Assembly: GCA_004557455.1 (NCBI GenBank)
Contig: SFDX01000007.1
Coordinates: 1-64,000 of the forward strand
Length of the DNA stretch: 64,000 bases
Reading direction: 5' to 3'
DNA from: Akkermansia muciniphila
Lineage (GTDB): Bacteria; Verrucomicrobiota; Verrucomicrobiia; Verrucomicrobiales; Akkermansiaceae
The position numbers and the translations under genes were made by a program. The first letter of the stretch is position 1; every line of letters starts with the position of its first letter. The notes beneath the pieces were generated by a model. That model worked only from the letters and a program-made list of their open reading frames with translations. It did no database searches and had not been told where the DNA came from. Below, piece after piece: positions 59,890 through 64,000 of the stretch.

Positions 59890-60082
59890 AGACTGCCGAC
59901 CGCTGATTTGGTAGAAACCGAGTGATTTCTGACCGCGGAATGCAAGGAATTTTCGGAAGCTACTACTGCGGCGGCATGCAGTCTGCACTGAGCTAAGCCC
60001 GCCCCAAACCTTCCTGAAATTCCCTTAATTCCGCGGTCAGCTCCTTCCCGGCTGCCTACCGGCCCGGCGGTACGCAGTCTCC
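59889..60082. mobile_element. Palindromic repeat family, copy D (short form)
   Basis: Inner arms at 59929-59940 (CTGACCGCGGAA) and 60031-60040 (CCGCGGTCAG). The core is 112 bp, about 75 bp shorter than in copies B and C, matching the left half of C almost exactly in reverse orientation. Outer arms reach the stop codon of the MFS gene on the left and encode the last codons and stop of the MerR gene on the right. Confidence 0.85.
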
Positions 60083-60535
60083 TTCAGAACATCCTTCTTG
60101 GCGGGCGAGGAAAATGCTGTTGATGGCATCGAATTGATAGACCGGGTCCGGGGTGCCTCGGGTGGCGGATTGCTCGATGGCGTTGTAGTACTCAATCTTG
60201 CGGTCGAGGAAGCGGAGGCTGCGCTCAAGCTCCTCTTTTTGGCGGCTGAGACGCTCGGCCGTGCGGAGGAGCAGCTCGCGGCGTTCGGGCACGGTGGACT
60301 CACCTTCCTCGACCAGCTCGAAGTAGTGCTTCATCTCCGGCAGCTCCAAGCCGGCGTTGCGCAGGCAGCGGATGGTGAAGCAGCGGTTCAGCTCTGCCTT
60401 GCCGTAGCAGCGGTTACCGGCGGCGTCGCGCGGCACGGGCGGGATGATGCCTTCCTGCTCATAAAAACGCAGCGTGGGGACGGAAAAACCGGTGGCCTGA
60501 GCTGCCCGGGCAATGCTGATGCTCTCCTCTTGCAT
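60056..60535 (-). CDS. MerR-family transcriptional regulator
   Basis: 159 aa. The N-terminal winged helix is typical (ISIARAAQATGFSVPTLRFYEQEGIIP), followed by a long coiled-coil dimerisation helix (~75-115). The C-terminus carries a CX4C pair (EGCSEGDC) that could bind a metal or respond to redox state, but this tail is encoded by repeat copy D. It is divergent from the decarboxylase-cupin gene, whose promoter has a MerR-style operator, so it very probably controls that operon. Confidence 0.88.
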   Translation of the reverse strand: MQEESISIARAAQATGFSVPTLRFYEQEGIIPPVPRDAAGNRCYGKAELNRCFTIRCLRNAGLELPEMKHYFELVEEGESTVPERRELLLRTAERLSRQKEELERSLRFLDRKIEYYNAIEQSATRGTPDPVYQFDAINSIFLARQEGCSEGDCVPPGR

Positions 60536-60598
60536 GCCCTCATCATAGAGGAAGCAGCGGCCTATGGCAAGTTTTTTTCAGAAAAAGGAAAAAAGTTC

Positions 60599-60628
60599 TT
60601 GCCCTAAAGTGACTTTAGGGCCTACCAT
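60599..60628 (+). promoter_or_regulatory. MerR-type promoter-operator
   Basis: The dyad CCCTAAAGTGACTTTAGGG (60602-60620) lies between TTGCCC (60599-60604) and TACCAT (60623-60628). The 18-nt spacer is longer than at other promoters here, as expected for MerR activation. The -10 box is 7 nt from ATG 60636. Confidence 0.8.
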
Positions 60629-60635
60629 GTAGGAA

Positions 60636-61697
60636 ATGAGCCACTTCATCACACTCACTTGCCTGGCCGCTCTCGGCTTCATGAGTGCGCAGGCGGAAAC
60701 AACAAACAACAAGATGCCCATCATGAACGAGCATGCAACGACACAAGAGGCCCTCACCCCCGGGGAGCAGGCCCTGACGGCAGCGGCGGCGTACGCTGCG
60801 AGCGGAAATCAGGCCGGGCTTCGGCAGGCCGTCATCTGCGGCTTCGAGTGCGGTGTCACGGTCAACGAGTTCCGGGAAATCCTAGTGCAGGTCTACGCGT
60901 ACTGCGGCTTCCCCCGCGCGTTGAATGCGCTGCAAACCCTGATGCAGACCGTGGAGGAACGCGGAAACCGCGACACCGTAGGCCGCGAACCGGGGCCGAG
61001 GCCCGAGGGAGATTCCCGCGTCTTCGGGGCGGACAACCAAACCGAGCTGGTCGGCCGCAGAGTGGAGGGGAAGCTGTTTGACTTCGCCCCGGCCATCGAT
61101 GAGTACCTCAAGGCGCACCTCTTCGGCGACATTTTCGCCCGGGATAACGTGAGCTGGCGGACTCGTGAGATGGCGACCATCGCCATGCTGGCCGTGCGCG
61201 ACGGCGTGGAAGGGCAGCTGAAGAGCCACATTGCCATCGGCAAACACAACGGCCTGACGGATGCGCAGGTGGGTGCCATCCTGCAGATTGCCTCGCGCAC
61301 GAAGGCGGAGAATGTCCTCTTCGGCTTCGGCGAGGAGAATTCGGCCTATGCGGCCTACTTCAGCGGAGCGAGCTACCTCAATCGGCTGAATACGGAGGGG
61401 GTCGGCATCGCGAACGTGACCTTCGAGCCCGGCTGCCGCAACAACTGGCACATTCACCGGGGCGGCGGCCAAATCCTCATGGTGGTCTCGGGGCGCGGCT
61501 GGTACTGCGAGTGGGGCAAACCCGCGCAGGAGCTCAAGCCGGGGGATGTCGTCAACATCCGCCCCGGAGTGAAGCATTGGCATGGTGCGGCGGCGGACAG
61601 CTGGTTCACGCACGTGGCCATTGCCGTGCCGGCGGAGAACGCTTCGACCGAGTGGTTGGAGCCGGTGGATGAGGCGGAGTACGGCCTGTTGAAATAA
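60636..61697 (+). CDS. Exported carboxymuconolactone decarboxylase-like protein with cupin domain
   Basis: 353 aa with a short signal peptide (ending MSAQAE). Two CMD-type helical regions (about 45-115 and 140-235, the latter with NVSWRTREMATIAMLAVRDG and KSHIAIGKHNGLTDAQ) are followed by a cupin: EPGCRNNWHIHRGGGQIL and KPGDVVNIRPGVKHWHG with the metal-binding His set. Such fusions are often described as peroxidase/decarboxylase-like; the actual substrate is unknown. The two Cys of active AhpD (CxxC) are not seen in the CMD part. First gene of the MerR-controlled operon. Confidence 0.8.
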   Translation: MSHFITLTCLAALGFMSAQAETTNNKMPIMNEHATTQEALTPGEQALTAAAAYAASGNQAGLRQAVICGFECGVTVNEFREILVQVYAYCGFPRALNALQTLMQTVEERGNRDTVGREPGPRPEGDSRVFGADNQTELVGRRVEGKLFDFAPAIDEYLKAHLFGDIFARDNVSWRTREMATIAMLAVRDGVEGQLKSHIAIGKHNGLTDAQVGAILQIASRTKAENVLFGFGEENSAYAAYFSGASYLNRLNTEGVGIANVTFEPGCRNNWHIHRGGGQILMVVSGRGWYCEWGKPAQELKPGDVVNIRPGVKHWHGAAADSWFTHVAIAVPAENASTEWLEPVDEAEYGLLK

Positions 61698-61725
61698 GAA
61701 TCCCTGACCCATCAAATAACCAACC

Positions 61726-62772
61726 ATGAACAAAATACTCAAACTCATCTGCCCGGTTATGCTCGGATTCATGAGCGTGCAGGGCGCAACCCCAAATCAA
61801 ACCATGACCCCGATTAAGAATGACACTCGTGTCTTTACCGTGAACCCCGATGTGCGTGTCGGTGAGGTTCGTTTTACCAACCGCTTCGGCATTGAGCTGG
61901 TCGGGCATTTGTACCTGCCGACCGACTTCGATGCGGGCAAGCCCCGCGCCGCCGTGGCGCTCAGCGGGCCCTTCGGAGCCGTCAAGGAGCAGGTCTCCGG
62001 ACTCTACGCGCAGGAGCTGGCGCGGCGCGGTTTCGTGGCTCTCGCCTTCGATCCGTCCTTCACGGGCGAGAGCGGTGGTGCGGCACGATTTGTGGCCTCG
62101 GCGGACATCAACACGGAGGATTTCAGCGCAGCGGTGGATTTTCTATCCCTGCACCCCGGGGTAGATCCCGAGCGCATCGGCATTGTTGGAATCTGCGGCT
62201 GGGGCGGCTTCGCCCTCAACGCGGCGGCGATCGACACGCGCATCAAGGCCACCGTGACGTCCACGATGTATGATATGCACCGCGTCTCTGCCAACGGGTA
62301 CAACGATGCCGAGGACAGCGCGGCGGCACGGCAGCAGAAAAAGGAAACCCTGAATGCCATCCGCACCGCAGATGCCCGCCGCGGCAGCCCCGAGCGCGAG
62401 GTGCCTTTCGGTACCACTCTGCCGGCCGATGCCCCTCAGTTTGTCAAAGATTACTTTGACTACTACAAGACCCCGCGCGGCTTCCACCCCCGCTCGCTGA
62501 ACTCCACCGGCGGCTGGACGAAGACCTCCGTGCTCTCGCTCATCAACACCCCGATTCTGGCCTACGCGGGCGAGATCCGCACCCCCGTTCTGCTGGTGCA
62601 CGGCGAGAAGGCACACTCCCGTTACTTCTCGGAGACCGCCTATTCCCTGCTGCCCCCCTCGCACCGCGAGCTCCACATCGTCCCCGGTGCCAGCCACACG
62701 GACCTCTACTACCGAATGGACAAAATACCCTTCGATAAGATAGAGAGCTTCCTCCGCGAGAACCTCAAATAA
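61726..62772 (+). CDS. Exported alpha/beta hydrolase, dienelactone-hydrolase-like
   Basis: 348 aa with a signal peptide like that of the upstream gene (LGFMSVQGA). The nucleophile elbow is GICGWGG, which places Cys157 in the position of the catalytic Cys of dienelactone hydrolases; PVLLVHGEKAHSR and GASHTDLY supply the Asp/Glu region and catalytic His. Lies 28 nt after the CMD-cupin gene, same operon. Probably part of a small detoxification or aromatic-compound pathway in the periplasm; inference. Confidence 0.8.
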   Translation: MNKILKLICPVMLGFMSVQGATPNQTMTPIKNDTRVFTVNPDVRVGEVRFTNRFGIELVGHLYLPTDFDAGKPRAAVALSGPFGAVKEQVSGLYAQELARRGFVALAFDPSFTGESGGAARFVASADINTEDFSAAVDFLSLHPGVDPERIGIVGICGWGGFALNAAAIDTRIKATVTSTMYDMHRVSANGYNDAEDSAAARQQKKETLNAIRTADARRGSPEREVPFGTTLPADAPQFVKDYFDYYKTPRGFHPRSLNSTGGWTKTSVLSLINTPILAYAGEIRTPVLLVHGEKAHSRYFSETAYSLLPPSHRELHIVPGASHTDLYYRMDKIPFDKIESFLRENLK

Positions 62773-62796
62773 CTCGCCCCCCGAGGTGTGTGCCAC

Positions 62797-62825
62797 GCGC
62801 GCTCCCGCCCTGCCCGGGAGCGCGC
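62797..62825 (+). terminator. Hairpin after the hydrolase operon (no T-run)
   Basis: GCGCGCTCCCG (62797-62807) pairs perfectly with CGGGAGCGCGC (62815-62825), loop of 7 nt, but no U-tract follows. It may protect the mRNA end or assist termination within the adjacent repeat. Confidence 0.5.
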
Positions 62826-62827
62826 AA

Positions 62828-63103
62828 GACTTCACGCCGCCGTGATAGTAGAACCCGAGAGGGGTAGGGACCCGGAGTGAAAGGAATTTTCGGAAGCTGT
62901 ATATCATGCTGCTCCCGGGCAAGACATCGGAGCAAGTTCATTGTAGGCAGCTTTGAAATTATCAAAATAACTAAGGTGCCTTCTGCCCCCGGCGCCATGC
63001 AGTCTGAACCAAGCCATGCATACTACCGACTCTCCCGAAATGCCTTTTATTCCGCGGTCAGGCATTCTCGGTTCCGACTGCCCTGGTGGTGTGAAGTCTT
63101 CCC
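62828..63103. mobile_element. Palindromic repeat family, copy E
   Basis: The right inner arm ends CCGCGGTCAG at 63061; the left inner arm (about 62866-62895) keeps GTGAAAGGAATTTTCGGAAG but its terminus is decayed to gggacccggag. The outer arms (aagacttcacgccgcc at 62826 and gtgtgaagtctt at 63089) extend it. With copy D it brackets the MerR-CMD-hydrolase unit. The remainder of 62773-63232 holds only the hairpin and a promoter. Confidence 0.8.
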
Positions 63104-63197
63104 GAAGCGCTGCATACTTCCCTCTCTGATTCTTGTCATCCGTGGTTTGTGCCTCCCCGTTGCTGTCATCTCGGCGGGCGGAGGACATAAAATAGGC

Positions 63198-63225
63198 TTG
63201 CATTGGGTGGGAGAAGCTGTACAAT
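63198..63225 (+). promoter_or_regulatory. Promoter of the last gene
   Basis: TTGCAT (63198-63203), 16 nt, TACAAT (63220-63225), 7 nt before ATG 63233. Confidence 0.6.
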
Positions 63226-63232
63226 AGCAGAG

Positions 63233-64000
63233 ATGAAGGCGAATAGAACCCCTTTGGTTATTCTCTGCATACTCTGTGTTTTGATAGGCGGGTGCACGCC
63301 GCGGCCGCTGCTGCCGCCGGCTTTTACTCCGGTATCGGCGCGTGGGGAGGGTGCGGCTGTGCTGGTGGAGGAGATGCGCGGGCAGTGGGCAGAGCTGCGG
63401 CGGCCGAACCTGAGCCCCGAGGAGCGCGGGAAGGTTATGGCGTCCTATAACCGTGCGCTGTTGGATCTGTTGCGCGCCATGCGTCACCAGGCTCTGCGGG
63501 TGAGCGCCGGCAAGTTGCACCCGGAGCAGGCGCCTTTGCTGCAGGCCGTCACCGTGCGCTACGCCGACATGCCCGGTACGCACCGCTACAGTACCAAAGA
63601 GCTGTATGAGGACATCGTCCCCGCCGCCGACGTACCCATGGAAGACCCGACCGAGCACTACCACGAACCCGGCCTCGGCGTCCCCGTGGTGGGCGTGGTG
63701 CCTTGGGACCGCCTCAGGAACCTCGGCCCGCAGGCCAAGGTACACTTCAGCGCCAAGGGAACGGTGAGCACCATGACCGCCGTTCTGGACTTCCCCCGGG
63801 GCAGCACCCGCCCGGAGCTCGTCTTCCTCCGCCGACTGCGGCAGGATACCTACCCCGTCGGGCGCCTGCGCTATCAACTTGCCGCCGACTTCTCCGCCCC
63901 GCTGGAGGTGTACTGGGGACTCACGCGAGTGAAAGATAACCGCTGGCTGGGCATGCTACGCCCGCAGGCCCTGCGCCCTCTGGAGGGGCTGAGCAGTGCG
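63233..64000 (+). CDS. Lipoprotein, partial, unknown (possibly an alpha/beta hydrolase N-terminus)
   Basis: 256 codons, open to the window edge. A lipoprotein signal ends in LIGGC (Cys21). The sequence continues with a helical segment (EEMRGQWAELRRPNLSPEER) and beta-rich regions (VPVVGVVPWDRL, LVFLRRLRQDTYPVG). The layout, a long N-terminal barrel-like region before an expected catalytic domain, recalls exported esterase-like lipoproteins, but no nucleophile motif is within the window, so this is only a suggestion. Confidence 0.7.
   Translation, partial: MKANRTPLVILCILCVLIGGCTPRPLLPPAFTPVSARGEGAAVLVEEMRGQWAELRRPNLSPEERGKVMASYNRALLDLLRAMRHQALRVSAGKLHPEQAPLLQAVTVRYADMPGTHRYSTKELYEDIVPAADVPMEDPTEHYHEPGLGVPVVGVVPWDRLRNLGPQAKVHFSAKGTVSTMTAVLDFPRGSTRPELVFLRRLRQDTYPVGRLRYQLAADFSAPLEVYWGLTRVKDNRWLGMLRPQALRPLEGLSSA

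Overview
The window is GC-rich, gene-dense bacterial chromosome. It has Gram-negative cell-envelope genes (porin, alpha-2-macroglobulin, many lipoproteins with a lipobox, multihaem cytochrome c) plus a type I-E Cascade, a CoA-dehydratase-activase-like pair and small Gln/Pro-rich lipoproteins. The best fit is a member of Verrucomicrobiota, probably an Akkermansia-like gut lineage. This is an inference from gene content, since no rRNA or other taxonomic marker is present.

Layout. 1-16.3 kb: C-terminus of a class A PBP, an unusual uracil-DNA glycosylase, a 2041-residue alpha-2-macroglobulin (minus), then on the plus strand a transglutaminase-like lipoprotein, a secreted thioredoxin-fold protein, nadB, a secreted barrel-like protein and a HAD-FolB fusion. 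16.3-26.5 kb (minus): decayed gene fragments, plsX, then a tight operon sensor kinase > porin > mutS > sdaA, preceded by a Ppx/GppA-HD phosphatase. 26.5-29.4 kb: an AT-richer accessory patch bounded by 47-bp direct repeats, with a 55-aa protein, a NYN-domain protein, the C-terminal stump of an MmeI-like restriction-methylation enzyme and a structured RNA remnant. 29.4-34.3 kb: a flavodoxin-fold reductase and a split CoA-dehydratase activase system.

34.3-44.8 kb is the main accessory island: a Fic protein, a tyrosine recombinase, two Gly-rich lipoproteins, a four-gene type I-E Cascade (Cas8e-Cse2 fusion, Cas6e, Cas7e, Cas5e) with no cas3, cas1, cas2 or array in the window, and a phage-like replication pair lying between inverted copies of a palindromic repeat. 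44.9-64 kb returns to housekeeping-type genes: MauE/DoxX protein, M3 peptidase, mnmE, pentahaem cytochrome, argS, ribD, a metallophosphoesterase, an MFS-acyltransferase fusion, and a MerR-controlled operon of a secreted decarboxylase-cupin and a hydrolase. It ends in a partial lipoprotein gene.

Three features cut across this layout. (1) 51.1-55.3 kb carries three parS-like sites and an AT-rich intergenic cluster of DnaA boxes, so the chromosomal origin is probably at 55.06-55.29 kb. (2) A family of roughly 260-280 bp palindromic repeats (five copies) sits at or over gene stop codons. (3) Many promoters read TTGnnn-N16/17-TAnnnT with the -10 box only 6-11 nt before the ATG, which predicts widespread leaderless mRNAs.
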